From Lachnospiraceae bacterium (GTDB lineage Bacteria; Bacillota; Clostridia; Lachnospirales; Lachnospiraceae), in NCBI GenBank assembly GCA_015258065.1, contig JABZIZ010000011.1, positions 30,596 to 94,595 on the forward strand: a stretch of DNA of 64,000 nucleotides. The letters are read 5' to 3'. Positions 24,152 to 33,585 of the stretch are shown piece by piece; the stretch's first letter is position 1; each line of letters opens with the position of its first letter. The notes under the pieces were generated by a model that had not been told where the DNA came from, did no database searches, and worked only from the letters and a program-made list of their open reading frames with translations. Position numbers and translations under genes: made by a program.

Positions 24152-24847
24152 GTGGAACTGAAAATTGGAAGTACGGACGATATTCGCACCTGGGAGGAGG
24201 TCACTCTCCTTTACCACTCGGCGTTAAAACAGATGAATACCAAGATTTCCATTTTAAACGACGAATTCCAGCAGGTGCATCGTTATAATCCGATTGAACA
24301 TACCAAGGCCAGGATGAAGACGCCGGAGTCGATTGTCAAGAAATTAAAGAGGCACGGCTACGAATCCAATATTGAAAATATGGTCAAGTATGTCAATGAC
24401 ATCGCAGGAATTCGTATTATCTGCTCGTTTACCTCGGATATCTATCGCATTGCCGACATGATTTCCAACCAGGGAGACGTGCATGTCATCGCCGTAAGAG
24501 ACTATATCATGAATCCGAAGACCTCCGGCTACCGCAGCTACCACATGGTGATTACGGTTCCGGTCTATCTCTCGGACCGGATTATCGATGTAAGGGTAGA
24601 AGTACAGATCCGGACGGTGGCGATGGATTTCTGGGCCTCCCTGGAGCATAAAATCCGTTATAAATTTGAAGGGAATGCCCCCACGCATATCAATGCAGAG
24701 CTGTTTGAATGTTCGCACATGGTTTCGGAGCTGGACTCAAGGATGATGCGGTTAAACGAAGAAATTCAGCAACTGGCAGGCGAGAAAGAAGAGCCGGAAG
24801 CGGAAGAAACGCTGGAAGAAGACGAGACCCAGGAAGAATCCCTATAA
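24152..24847 (+). CDS. relQ: Small alarmone synthetase (RelQ-like)
   Basis: 231 aa, GTG start at 24152 with GGACAGG upstream. A stand-alone RelA/SpoT synthetase domain: HTKARMKTPESIVKKLKRHG, VNDIAGIRIICSF, RDYIMNPKTSGYRSYHMVI and RVEVQIRTVAMDFWASLEHKIRYKF match the ATP/GDP-binding and G-loop regions. There is no hydrolase, TGS or ACT domain, as in RelQ (YjbM). It makes (p)ppGpp under stress. It has an acidic Glu-rich tail. It lies 18 bp behind the glycosyltransferase, so alarmone production may be tied to envelope gene expression; a weak hairpin follows. Confidence 0.92.
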   Translation: MELKIGSTDDIRTWEEVTLLYHSALKQMNTKISILNDEFQQVHRYNPIEHTKARMKTPESIVKKLKRHGYESNIENMVKYVNDIAGIRIICSFTSDIYRIADMISNQGDVHVIAVRDYIMNPKTSGYRSYHMVITVPVYLSDRIIDVRVEVQIRTVAMDFWASLEHKIRYKFEGNAPTHINAELFECSHMVSELDSRMMRLNEEIQQLAGEKEEPEAEETLEEDETQEESL

Positions 24848-24856
24848 AAGAGGAGT

Positions 24857-24881
24857 GCCCGGATGCGCTAAGCACCCGGGC
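24857..24881 (+). terminator. Weak terminator-like hairpin
   Basis: Stem 24857-24866 with 24872-24881 (GCCCGG...CCGGGC, one mismatch), 10 bp after the alarmone synthetase gene; no T-run follows. Confidence 0.4.
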
Positions 24882-25061
24882 TATTATGAAAAAATCAATC
24901 TAATTCTCTTTGCGATAAGAGTATTGTAGACGTCCTTTATGAACAACACATGAACAAAACAATAACATATCGTTAACGTGCATAAACCATCCTCAGGGAT
25001 CGAATCAATGATCGGGATATTGCACAAAAATCGTAAATGTCAGGCAGATGCAGGAGATCAG

Positions 25062-25529
25062 ATGAGCGAACAGAGCGAACAGAGGGAAGAGGTTTCACAG
25101 GAAAGAAAGACGGACCGCGATTTTGCCGAACAGATCATTCAGGCCAATAATGCGGCGAAACAGGCGGAACTTGATCGTTTAAAGGTGATCAATGAAAACC
25201 ATGAAGAGGAAATTGCGGCACTGAAGGTGCAACTACAGGAAAACCGGGAGGCGATTGACCGAATTGACCAGCTGCTTTCACAGACGGAGGAATATACCCA
25301 TACCACAGGGGTTCGCATTTACAGGAATGTGCAGGCTTCCTTCATGGAGGAGCAGTCGAAACAGACGGCAGTTCTTCTGGGGCAGATGAAGGAACAGGAG
25401 GAGAGGATGGATGATCTCCTTCGCCGTTCCAAAAAGAAGGGACGCACCCTGCTCCTGGTACTGATTTTACTTGCGGTACTTGGCAACACCGCGCTCTTTG
25501 TGTTACATTTTTACTTCCACATCTTCTGA
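25062..25529 (+). CDS. Coiled-coil protein with C-terminal membrane anchor
   Basis: 155 aa from ATG 25062 (CAGGAG 10 bp upstream). Residues about 15-125 are predicted helical and coiled-coil, rich in Glu, Gln and Lys. A basic stretch (RRSKKKGR) precedes one C-terminal transmembrane helix (LLLVLILLAVLGNTALFVLHFYF), making it tail-anchored with the coiled coil inside the cell. It lies 23 bp before the MBOAT gene. No family recognised; a scaffold for the polysaccharide machinery is a guess from position. Confidence 0.7.
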   Translation: MSEQSEQREEVSQERKTDRDFAEQIIQANNAAKQAELDRLKVINENHEEEIAALKVQLQENREAIDRIDQLLSQTEEYTHTTGVRIYRNVQASFMEEQSKQTAVLLGQMKEQEERMDDLLRRSKKKGRTLLLVLILLAVLGNTALFVLHFYFHIF

Positions 25530-25552
25530 CATTTCACAGGGAGCATTTGACA

Positions 25553-26965
25553 ATGGTATTCAGTTCAATGGTTTTTTTATGGATTTTTCTGCCGGTGTCG
25601 CTGGCGGGAGGGTTCGTCTTTCAGAAAATCAGCCTGCAGAATCTTTTTCTGCTTCTAATGAGCCTGCTCTTCTACGCATGGGGAGAACCGCATTATCTGA
25701 TTCTGCTCCTTCTTTCCATCGGGATGAACTGGGCCTTCGGGCTGTGGATGGAAAGAGCACCCTCCCATAAAAAATTCGTTTTGGTGTTATCCGTCCTCTG
25801 TAATCTGGCTCTGCTCGGCTATTATAAATATGCGGATTTTATCCTGAATACGTTGGATGCCTTTCTGCCGGGAGCTGATCTGCCCAGGCTGCATCTTCCT
25901 CTCCCGATCGGGATTTCTTTTTTCACCTTTCAGGCGATGAGTTATGTGATTGACCTCTATCGAGGGGAGTATCGCGCGGAAAAAAGCCTGTTGGATCTGG
26001 CTCTATATATTTCCTTTTTTCCCCAACTGATTGCAGGGCCGATTGTGAAATACCGTGACATCCATGAGGAGATCCACAACAGACAGACGGTTTCACTTGC
26101 CAATTTGTCCACGGGAGCAAGACGTTTTATTTACGGGTTGGGCAAGAAGGTGATTCTCTCCAATCTGATTGCTTCCTGTGCCACGACTTTCCTCTCCGCA
26201 GATCAGACGCAGACTTCCTCTCTGATGGCATGGACGGGGGTCATTCTCTATGCGCTGCAGATCTATTATGATTTCTCCGGCTACTCGGATATGGCGATCG
26301 GTCTTGGCAGAATGTTCGGTTTTCATATCCTGGAGAATTTCAATCTGCCCTATATCTCCGGCTCGATTCAGGAGTTCTGGCGCAGGTGGCACATGTCTCT
26401 GTCCGGTTGGTTCAAGGAGTATCTCTATATTCCGCTTGGCGGAAACCGCAAAGGAGAGTTGCGCACCTGCATCAATCTTCTGATTGTCTTTGCAACCACG
26501 GGGCTTTGGCACGGAGCCAGCTGGAATTTTGTCTGCTGGGGGCTCTGGCATGGCGTATTTATCGTCATCGAGCGGCTGGGCTTTTCCAAATTTTTGAAAA
26601 AGCACCGGGTTTTCGGTCACGCCTACGCACTGCTGGTAGAAGTGACCGGCTGGTCCTTCTTTGCGGTAGACAGTGCCAAAAAGGCACTCCACCTCCTGGG
26701 AGTCATGTTCCGACCCTTTCTCTTTTTCCATACGCCGAGAATCTTCTATACCAGTATGACACCGCAGGTCTGTCTGGCCTTTGGGCTTGCGGTCTGCGGC
26801 AGCGGGCTGATTCAGGTTCTTTTTTCCGGTCAAAAGACGGAGTGGATCGCACGGAAATGGAAGAATTCGGCTCTGGAATGGATTTACCTGTCCTTCATTG
26901 CGCTGTATGCCGTGATGCTGCTTGCCAATCATACCTATAATCCGTTTATTTATTTCCGCTTCTAA
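25553..26965 (+). CDS. MBOAT O-acyltransferase (AlgI-like)
   Basis: 470 aa from ATG 25553 (AGGGAG 9 bp upstream; the TTG at 25547 is too close to it). A polytopic membrane protein with the MBOAT signature: FFPQLIAGPIVKY, QIYYDFSGYSDMAIGLGRMFGF, EFWRRWHMSLSGWFKEYLYIPLGGNRKG and the catalytic His in TTGLWHGASWNFVCWGLWHG. AlgI/DltB/PatA-type enzymes pass acetyl groups across the membrane for O-acetylation of polysaccharide. The next gene is a DHHW protein, the usual outside partner. Confidence 0.95.
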   Translation: MVFSSMVFLWIFLPVSLAGGFVFQKISLQNLFLLLMSLLFYAWGEPHYLILLLLSIGMNWAFGLWMERAPSHKKFVLVLSVLCNLALLGYYKYADFILNTLDAFLPGADLPRLHLPLPIGISFFTFQAMSYVIDLYRGEYRAEKSLLDLALYISFFPQLIAGPIVKYRDIHEEIHNRQTVSLANLSTGARRFIYGLGKKVILSNLIASCATTFLSADQTQTSSLMAWTGVILYALQIYYDFSGYSDMAIGLGRMFGFHILENFNLPYISGSIQEFWRRWHMSLSGWFKEYLYIPLGGNRKGELRTCINLLIVFATTGLWHGASWNFVCWGLWHGVFIVIERLGFSKFLKKHRVFGHAYALLVEVTGWSFFAVDSAKKALHLLGVMFRPFLFFHTPRIFYTSMTPQVCLAFGLAVCGSGLIQVLFSGQKTEWIARKWKNSALEWIYLSFIALYAVMLLANHTYNPFIYFRF

Positions 26966-26979
26966 AAGAGGTCGCCAAG

Positions 26980-28113
26980 ATGAAGAAATCATTGCAAATC
27001 GGATATCTGACCACAGTTTTCCTGATTTTCTTTGTGCCGGGGCTGCTTTTTGTAAGCGGGAAGGGGAAGAGCGCCTCAGACACCGAAGAAAACAGAACGT
27101 TGAGTGCAATGCCAAAGCTGGAGGTCTCCACCTACCGTGTCTTTCCGACGCAGTTTGAAGATTATTTCAACGACCATCTTCCCCTGAAGGATCAGCTGGT
27201 GTTTGCCAACAGTTATCTGGATTACCGCTTCTTCCATTCTTCGTCCTCAGATCAGGTGGTGGTCGGAAAAAACGGCTGGCTTTTCTATACGGGAACGCAG
27301 CAGGGCGATGAGGCGCAGATGAAGGATTATCTGGGAGAGAACCTGTATACGGAAGAAGAGCTGCAAACTTTGGCAAGTAAGTTGAATCAGGCGGCGGCGG
27401 ATTTTCAAAAGAGGGGTGCGCATCTGACCTTTGTCTTTAATCCCAATAAATCCCGCATCTATGCAGATCAGATGCCTGCTGCTTATGGCAAACCGACAGA
27501 GAATTACCGTCTGAAACAGGTGGTGCAGTATTTAAAAGCAAACACCAAGCTGGATATCATAGATACGACCGATGTACTTGCAGATTATCATAAAAAAAAC
27601 CCGCAGAATCAGATCTATTTCAAATATGACACGCACTGGAACAGCTTCGGCTCCTATATTGCGACCAGGCTCCTGGCACAGGGGCTTAAAAGGTCGCTTC
27701 CCTCTCCGGATGCCGTGAGCATTCAGGACGGGAAACATCCCGTCTATGACCTGGCGCGGATGCTGCATTTGCAGGATGTTTTAACGGAGGATCCTGCCCC
27801 GATTGTAAGCGGTTATACGGACAGAACCTATGAGTCTCAGATGAGCGGGGAGGGAGCGGAAATCATGATTCACGGCAGCTGCGCTTCCCCCGAGGCGGAT
27901 GCGAGGAAGCTTCTCTTAATCGGAGATTCGTATGGAACCTTCATGTTTCGCTTTCTGGCAACGGAGTTTGCCCAAACGACCTACTGTCATTATTCGCAGT
28001 ATCACAGGGATGTGCTGGAAGCAGAAAAGCCGCAGGAAGTGGTATTTGAACTGGTAGAAAGAAACCTCTCCCTTTTAAATTCATTTTCGATCGACCGTGC
28101 ATTCCCGCAATAA
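26980..28113 (+). CDS. DHHW-family protein (AlgJ/AlgX-like partner of MBOAT)
   Basis: 377 aa. One N-terminal membrane helix or signal anchor (IGYLTTVFLIFFVPGLLFV), then an SGNH-like domain: ENRTLSAMPKLE, FEDYFNDHLPLKDQL, KNGWLFYTG, KYDTHWNSFGSYIATRLLAQ with the DTHW catalytic pair, and LLIGDSYGTFMFRFLA. It starts 14 bp after the MBOAT gene with AGAGG upstream. Known pairs acetylate alginate or other exopolysaccharides outside the membrane, and the same role is inferred here. Confidence 0.9.
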   Translation: MKKSLQIGYLTTVFLIFFVPGLLFVSGKGKSASDTEENRTLSAMPKLEVSTYRVFPTQFEDYFNDHLPLKDQLVFANSYLDYRFFHSSSSDQVVVGKNGWLFYTGTQQGDEAQMKDYLGENLYTEEELQTLASKLNQAAADFQKRGAHLTFVFNPNKSRIYADQMPAAYGKPTENYRLKQVVQYLKANTKLDIIDTTDVLADYHKKNPQNQIYFKYDTHWNSFGSYIATRLLAQGLKRSLPSPDAVSIQDGKHPVYDLARMLHLQDVLTEDPAPIVSGYTDRTYESQMSGEGAEIMIHGSCASPEADARKLLLIGDSYGTFMFRFLATEFAQTTYCHYSQYHRDVLEAEKPQEVVFELVERNLSLLNSFSIDRAFPQ

Positions 28114-28128
28114 AGGGGGCGATTGCTT

Positions 28129-29712
28129 TTGCATAAACGAAAAAGGACGAAGATAGAAAGACTGTGGTTTTTGCGTAGCGTTCCGGTCGCCTTTCTCTTG
28201 TTTTTCCTGCTTTTTCCGAGCCTCAGAGATTCGGAAGAGGGAAAGAATTTTTACAAGATCACGTTGAACGGAGAAGCGATCGGTGCGCTCTCTTCGCGTG
28301 CCCAGGTTTTTGCCTGCATGAGACAGGCGAGGAAGGACCTGGCAGGACAGGGCAAAGACTTTATCCTTGCAGAGAGTGATCTGAGGGTCGAGGGAGAGAG
28401 CCGCATCTTCGGCGTCGTCTCCGGTAAGCGGCAGGTGATCAGGCGAATGATGGATTCGCTCAATGATCACCGTAAGAGTCTGCTGCATAAATCGTTTACC
28501 GTGAAAATCAACCAGGGATATACGGTCAATCTGTCCTCCATGAAGGAGGTAAAGGCTCTGATTGCCGCCGCCAAAGACAAGTACGACGAGAAGAATGCTT
28601 ATCAGGTGGAGATTGGTGCAGACAAGGACCGGGCACTTCATGTGCTCTCTGCTTCTCTGGTTTCCAGGCAAAAAAAGAGGCAGGAGGAAGAGAGTATGCG
28701 TGCCATTTTCGCAGCGGGAGTGGACGCAGAGATCGATGCGGTTTTTGATTCCGCAGAACCGGATGCGAATCTTCTCTCGTTTCAGAATTTTGACCTGGGA
28801 CTAAAGGGAATGAGCATTGAAGACCGGATTGAAATCGTGGAATCCTATTTGCCACAGAAAGAATTGACGAGCCTTAAGGATGCGATCTCGGAAGTGACCA
28901 AAGACAAAGAGACCAATAAGATTTATGAGGTGAAAGCAGGAGACACCCTGTCGGTGATTGCACAGAAGTATGGACTGACGGTGGCAAAGCTGGTGTCGAT
29001 GAATCCAACGCTGGAAAATGAAAACTCGCTGATCAGACCGCAGGATGAACTGATTGTAACCGTGCCGGAACCTCTTCTTACCATTGCCCATCAAACAGAA
29101 GCTTATTTGGAGGAGGATTATGAGGCAGATGTAAAATATGTCGATAATCCCTCTTGGTATACCGATGAAACGAAGGTTTTGCAGGACCCTGTAGCGGGAC
29201 ATCGGAAGGTGATTGCGCTGGAGATGTATAGCAACGAAAACCTGACGGGGAGACAAATCATCAAGGAAGAGGTGGTTGCGCCTGCTGTTCCCAAGATTGT
29301 GGAGAGAGGCACCAGGGTGAGACCGACCTACATCAAGCCGATTTCAGGGGGAAGGCTTTCTTCCGGATTCGGCAGGAGGGTAAGACCCAGAAGAGGGGCC
29401 AGCTCCTTCCATAAGGGCGTTGACTTTTCCACTCCGATCGGAACGGCAGTCAAGGCTTCCAGTGCCGGAACGGTGACCAGAGCCAGCTGGGGGAGGGGAT
29501 ACGGCTACTGTGTCTATATTTCCCATCCGGACGGTAGAGAAACCAGATACGGCCACTTGAGCAGAGTTCTGGTTCATGTCGGGGAGAAGGTGGATCAGGG
29601 GCAGAAGATTGCTCTTTCAGGGAATACGGGCGTCTCCACCGGCCCGCATCTGCACTTTGAAATCCTGATCGGAGGAGCGCAGGTCGATCCGATGAAATAC
29701 ATCGGTCGCTGA
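28129..29712 (+). CDS. M23 peptidase with LysM and G5 domains
   Basis: 527 aa from the TTG at 28129, 9 bp after AGGGGG; another TTG at 28123 is nearer the site. An N-terminal membrane anchor (SVPVAFLLFFLLFPSL) is followed by a helical region to about 265, LysM (YEVKAGDTLSVIAQKYGLTVAKLVSMNP), a G5 domain (about 318-395), and a C-terminal M23 domain with complete zinc and catalytic residues: FHKGVDFS, YGHLSRV and GPHLHFEIL. It probably cuts peptidoglycan cross-links during growth or division. It closes the run of envelope genes just before murA. Confidence 0.94.
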   Translation: MHKRKRTKIERLWFLRSVPVAFLLFFLLFPSLRDSEEGKNFYKITLNGEAIGALSSRAQVFACMRQARKDLAGQGKDFILAESDLRVEGESRIFGVVSGKRQVIRRMMDSLNDHRKSLLHKSFTVKINQGYTVNLSSMKEVKALIAAAKDKYDEKNAYQVEIGADKDRALHVLSASLVSRQKKRQEEESMRAIFAAGVDAEIDAVFDSAEPDANLLSFQNFDLGLKGMSIEDRIEIVESYLPQKELTSLKDAISEVTKDKETNKIYEVKAGDTLSVIAQKYGLTVAKLVSMNPTLENENSLIRPQDELIVTVPEPLLTIAHQTEAYLEEDYEADVKYVDNPSWYTDETKVLQDPVAGHRKVIALEMYSNENLTGRQIIKEEVVAPAVPKIVERGTRVRPTYIKPISGGRLSSGFGRRVRPRRGASSFHKGVDFSTPIGTAVKASSAGTVTRASWGRGYGYCVYISHPDGRETRYGHLSRVLVHVGEKVDQGQKIALSGNTGVSTGPHLHFEILIGGAQVDPMKYIGR

Positions 29713-29824
29713 GATTTTTGATTGGATCGTGACAGGAAGATGGTTTCAGATCATTGTGGAAAGAAATTCATTTCTGACCGCAGAGAAACAGAAAAAATGT
29801 TCGGGTGGAAATTTGACCGATCCG

Positions 29825-29833
29825 TGATATAAT
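29825..29833 (+). promoter_or_regulatory. Extended -10 promoter of murA
   Basis: TG-A-TATAAT at 29825-29833, about 85 bp before the murA start. There is no good -35, as expected for extended -10 promoters. Confidence 0.6.
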
Positions 29834-29886
29834 CCGTAAGGTGTAAAACATCTTTTGTCGAGGACTCACTTGCATCTACACAGGAG

Positions 29887-29908
29887 CAATCGGAAGACTT
29901 TCCGATTG
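29887..29908 (+). promoter_or_regulatory. Perfect hairpin just before the murA ribosome site
   Basis: CAATCGGAA (29887-29895), loop GACT, TTCCGATTG (29900-29908): a perfect 9-bp stem directly abutting the ribosome site GAGAGGCGGG. There is no T-tract, so translational control or mRNA stability is likelier than termination. Confidence 0.5.
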
Positions 29909-29917
29909 AGAGGCGGG

Positions 29918-31231
29918 ATGGATACAAATCAAAAAATGATTGAAGAATATGTGATCAAAGGCGGGATACCTCTGGTTGGCGAGGTGGAAATCGGTGGAGC
30001 CAAAAACGCTTCTCTTGCTCTTTTGGCGGCGGCTACCATGACGGACGAAACGGTCACCATTGAAAATGTACCGGATGTTCGAGATACCAGGGTGCTCATG
30101 CAGGCGATGGAGTCGATCGGTGTCCGGATTGAGAAACCGGACAGGCATACCGTCGTCATCAATGCGAGGAACGCGGCGAATCATACCATAGAAAACGATT
30201 ATATCAAGCGGATTCGCGCGTCTTATTATCTTCTGGGGGCACTGCTTGGGAAATGCAAGCATGCGGAGGTGGTTTTGCCGGGAGGCTGTGATATCGGCCT
30301 CAGGCCGATTGATCAGCACATCAAGGGATTTACGGCGCTGGGGGCGGAGGTCCTGATTGAACATGGGATTATCATTGCAAAGGCGCAGAAGCTGATCGGC
30401 GCCCATATCTATCTGGATGTGGTGTCTGTAGGAGCGACCATCAACATCATGATGGCTGCGGCGATGGCGGAAGGAAAGACCATTATAGAGAATGCGGCAA
30501 AAGAACCGCATGTCGTGGACCTCGCCAACTTCTTAAACAGCATGGGAGCCAATATTAAGGGGGCGGGAACCGACGTCATTCGGATTAAGGGCGTTTCTCA
30601 GTTGCATGGCACGGTTTATACCACCATTCCCGATCAGATTGAGGCGGGGACCTTTATGATGGCGGCTGCTGCGACGCATGGAGATATTCTTTTAAAAAAT
30701 GTGATCCCCAAGCACCTGGAGTCCATCTCCGCCAAGTTGCTGGAGACCGGTTGTCAGATTCTGGAATCGGGAGATGCGATTCGGGTGGTGGCAACCAGAA
30801 GACTGAGTGGCACCAATGTCAAAACACTTCCCTATCCGGGCTTTCCCACTGACATGCAGCCACAGATGACGACACTCTTATCTGTTGCCAGCGGTGTGAG
30901 CATCGTATCGGAATCCATTTTTGAGAATCGGTTTCGGTATGTGGACGAGTTGAACCGAATGGGGGCAGGAATTAAGGTGGAAGGTTCCAGCGCCATCATT
31001 AAGGGAGTAGAGTGCCTGAGTGGAGCACAAATTTCCGCACCGGATCTGCGGGCGGGGGCAGCGCTTGTCATTGCGGCACTGATGGCGGACGGCTTTACGA
31101 CCATCGATCATATTCATTTCATTGAGCGAGGGTATGAGGATTTTCCGCAGAAGTTACGGGAGCTGGGAGCCCTGATTGAGAGGGTGGAAAGTGATCGGGA
31201 AGAGCGTCACTTCCGTTTGAAATATGCCTGA
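29918..31231 (+). CDS. murA: UDP-N-acetylglucosamine 1-carboxyvinyltransferase
   Basis: 437 aa from ATG 29918 (MDTNQKMIEEYVIKGG). It moves enolpyruvate from PEP to UDP-GlcNAc, the first committed step of peptidoglycan synthesis and the fosfomycin target. GAKN (28-31) matches the conserved Lys/Asn of the active site. The loop LPGGCDIGLRPIDQH has the catalytic Cys124, so fosfomycin sensitivity is expected. FPTDMQPQMTTLL and the ending ERGYEDFPQKLRELGA are also typical. Its 3' end overlaps the convergent acyltransferase gene by 25 bp. Confidence 0.96.
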   Translation: MDTNQKMIEEYVIKGGIPLVGEVEIGGAKNASLALLAAATMTDETVTIENVPDVRDTRVLMQAMESIGVRIEKPDRHTVVINARNAANHTIENDYIKRIRASYYLLGALLGKCKHAEVVLPGGCDIGLRPIDQHIKGFTALGAEVLIEHGIIIAKAQKLIGAHIYLDVVSVGATINIMMAAAMAEGKTIIENAAKEPHVVDLANFLNSMGANIKGAGTDVIRIKGVSQLHGTVYTTIPDQIEAGTFMMAAAATHGDILLKNVIPKHLESISAKLLETGCQILESGDAIRVVATRRLSGTNVKTLPYPGFPTDMQPQMTTLLSVASGVSIVSESIFENRFRYVDELNRMGAGIKVEGSSAIIKGVECLSGAQISAPDLRAGAALVIAALMADGFTTIDHIHFIERGYEDFPQKLRELGALIERVESDREERHFRLKYA

Positions 31232-32331
31232 GGGGATCCGGTTATCAGAAAGAGAGATCCTTTTCTTAGCAGCCTTCCCCATCCCAGTGCGAGGATGACG
31301 GAAAGGAAGGCGAGCGGAAGAGATAGGAGAACAGAGGGAAGGGAATCCGGATGGGAGGACAACACAGGCAGGCGGTGCTTTAAGAGAAGCTGCATCGCGA
31401 TAATCGGAAATTTGTGCCAGAGCAGAATGGTCATGGATTCTTTTCCAAAAGACGTCAGAAGCGTTTTCGTATCAAACGGGAGCGCTTTTTTCTTTTGCCC
31501 TGCGATCGTTTGGGAAAGCAGGAGAATTCCTGCGCATCCGCAGATCGTTGCAGGAAGATAAAGAAAAGGATTGTGGTATTCATCCGTTCGTATGCTGACC
31601 TCTCCGTTCAGATGGGCAAGAAAGAGATAAGTCGATAAAAAAAGAAGGGAGAGAAGGAAGGAGAGGAAGCTGCGTTTTTTTAAAGAATGAAAATCCCTTT
31701 GCAAACCGGAACCTTCGAAAAGAAGGCCCAGAAGGAACATCGGCAGCAGATGAAGGGCGCTCTCGGTCTGCCAGGGGAGCCTGAGATGCGAAAAGCAGTT
31801 GGGCGTCAAGAAGAACAGGAGGAGAGTCAGAATCACCCAGAGGCGGGGAAAAGGGTGAACCTGCAGCATCCATCCGGCGAGCAGGAAGAGCATGAACAGA
31901 CAAGGCAGAAACCAGAGGGCGGTATTCCATTTCATGCCATCGTGCTTGGAGTTGGCGTAGAGGATCTGGAAGACTCCCTTTGGCAGAGAAAAATCGGAAG
32001 CAGATCCTGCGAAGCGGCCCAGGGCCAGAAAGACGACAACGGAAACGCCTGCACAAAAAAAGTAAGAGGGCAGGAGGCTTAAGAATTTTTTTTTCAAAAG
32101 AGAAAGAAGGGGGAGGTGAAACGCAGAGGAACAGGCGGCATTTCGACCGGAAATGAAGACGAAGACACTCAGCACACTGACGCCGATGGTGGAAAGGACC
32201 ATTCCTGTACGAAGAACATGCGCGATGGCAATCAGATAAATCGCGATGCCACGCGCAATGTCATAGGAAGGGTCTCTCCCTTGCTTCGTACGAAGAGGTG
32301 AAGTGTCTATGTTGGTGTTGGAATGCCCCAT
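31207..32331 (-). CDS. Membrane acyltransferase, acyltransferase_3 family
   Basis: 374 aa with about ten membrane helices. The first helix region SYDIARGIAIYLIAIAHVLRTG carries the family's Arg and the His of helix 1, and LWHKFPIIAMQLLL lies near the C-terminus. Such enzymes acetylate sugars of peptidoglycan or surface polymers (OatA/WecH type), here without an SGNH domain. It starts 4 bp after the HD-GYP stop, so the two form an operon. The acceptor is unknown. Confidence 0.85.
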   Translation of the reverse strand: MGHSNTNIDTSPLRTKQGRDPSYDIARGIAIYLIAIAHVLRTGMVLSTIGVSVLSVFVFISGRNAACSSAFHLPLLSLLKKKFLSLLPSYFFCAGVSVVVFLALGRFAGSASDFSLPKGVFQILYANSKHDGMKWNTALWFLPCLFMLFLLAGWMLQVHPFPRLWVILTLLLFFLTPNCFSHLRLPWQTESALHLLPMFLLGLLFEGSGLQRDFHSLKKRSFLSFLLSLLFLSTYLFLAHLNGEVSIRTDEYHNPFLYLPATICGCAGILLLSQTIAGQKKKALPFDTKTLLTSFGKESMTILLWHKFPIIAMQLLLKHRLPVLSSHPDSLPSVLLSLPLAFLSVILALGWGRLLRKGSLFLITGSPQAYFKRK

Positions 32332-32335
32332 TCTT

Positions 32336-33430
32336 CTACAGCAGTTCCTCGATGTAAAGTTGCGGATTCAGGCTCAAATCAATATATTCGTTGCCGATGC
32401 GGATCGTCGGTTTGGAAAAGAATTCACGGTTGATAAAAACGATTTCTCCCTTGCGTCCATCGTTCAAACGGACCTGATTAAGCAGGTAGATGTTGACAAC
32501 GTTGGACATGAAGGAAAGGTAGGCGCTGGAGTCGTATTTCTGCATGCCTTCATTCTCGATAATGGAAAGAGCGATGAAGGGGCATTGTGCATCGCGGTAG
32601 ACGCGGGGGGAAGTAACGGCATCATACACATCCGCCAGTGCAATCACCTTGGCGAAGGGATCAATGTCTTTCCCTACCAGGTGATTGGGATAGCCCGAAC
32701 CGTCGCAACGCTCGTGATGCTCTAAGACTGCTAACTTAATTCGTTCATCAATGTTCTGATCTTTCAGAATTTCGTACCCGTGTAAGGTGTGTTCCTTAAT
32801 GATGTTGTATTCGTCACTCGTGAGGGAGGCAGGTTTAGAGATGATATTGTGCGGCACCATCAGCTTACCGATGTCATGCATCAGACCGGCCTTGGTCAAA
32901 ACATTGAGGTCTTCCTCTGGAAGATTCATCCAGACGCCGATCGAATGTGCAATGAGTGCCACGTTAACGGAATGGGCATAGGTCTCATCGTCATACTGCC
33001 TCAGGCAGTGAAGCATATCGAAGAGATGGGACGGCCCGGTGGTAGCGGTGATCAGGTGGAAAACCGGTTCCGCCATTTCACTCACCTTTTTGTCGCTGAT
33101 GTCACTGTCCTGCTTGACGATTTCATTGATGCTCCACTTGAAACTGGAGAATGTTTCTTCAAAATCCGATTTGAACTGTTGGAATTCCGGTGTTTGCCGA
33201 AGTCTTTGTGCATAGGAGGGAGGAAGATCCGGAGAAGCAGGCTCCTTTGTAGGCTCCCATAAACCCTCTTGAATGGAGATGCGTGAAGTCGGATACATCT
33301 CCAGCCTGGAAATCAATTTGTCATCGAGTACCGTTCCGCGGGGCATGATCATCTGCCCGCTGCCCAGAGAATACAGATTGTCAGCAAGCTGCATTCCGGG
33401 ACGTAGTTGTGACGCATCAATATATCTCAT
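32336..33430 (-). CDS. HD-GYP domain phosphodiesterase
   Basis: 364 aa from ATG 33430 (AAAGG upstream; a GTG at 33439 is possible). The N-terminal beta domain (MRYIDASQLRPGMQLADNLY) is a common front piece of clostridial HD-GYP proteins. The HD-GYP domain (about 125-300) has HSVNVALIAHSIG, LMHDIGKLMVP, HTLHGYEIL and HHERCDGSGYP with a full metal-binding set and the GYP motif. It likely degrades cyclic di-GMP or a related dinucleotide. A short C-terminal domain (LNDGRKGEIVFINREFFSKPTIRI) follows. Operon with the acyltransferase suggests signal-controlled surface modification. Confidence 0.92.
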   Translation of the reverse strand: MRYIDASQLRPGMQLADNLYSLGSGQMIMPRGTVLDDKLISRLEMYPTSRISIQEGLWEPTKEPASPDLPPSYAQRLRQTPEFQQFKSDFEETFSSFKWSINEIVKQDSDISDKKVSEMAEPVFHLITATTGPSHLFDMLHCLRQYDDETYAHSVNVALIAHSIGVWMNLPEEDLNVLTKAGLMHDIGKLMVPHNIISKPASLTSDEYNIIKEHTLHGYEILKDQNIDERIKLAVLEHHERCDGSGYPNHLVGKDIDPFAKVIALADVYDAVTSPRVYRDAQCPFIALSIIENEGMQKYDSSAYLSFMSNVVNIYLLNQVRLNDGRKGEIVFINREFFSKPTIRIGNEYIDLSLNPQLYIEELL

Positions 33431-33585
33431 AGATTTCACCTTTCATCAACAGGTACAATATATCTCATTTATCATAACACGATATTTGTACGAAGGGAAG
33501 TTTGACGGAAACAAATGGAACAGATTATAATATTTGAGGCAAAAAACAACTGGAATTCGGAAGATCCATTCTGACGGGAGACGGC

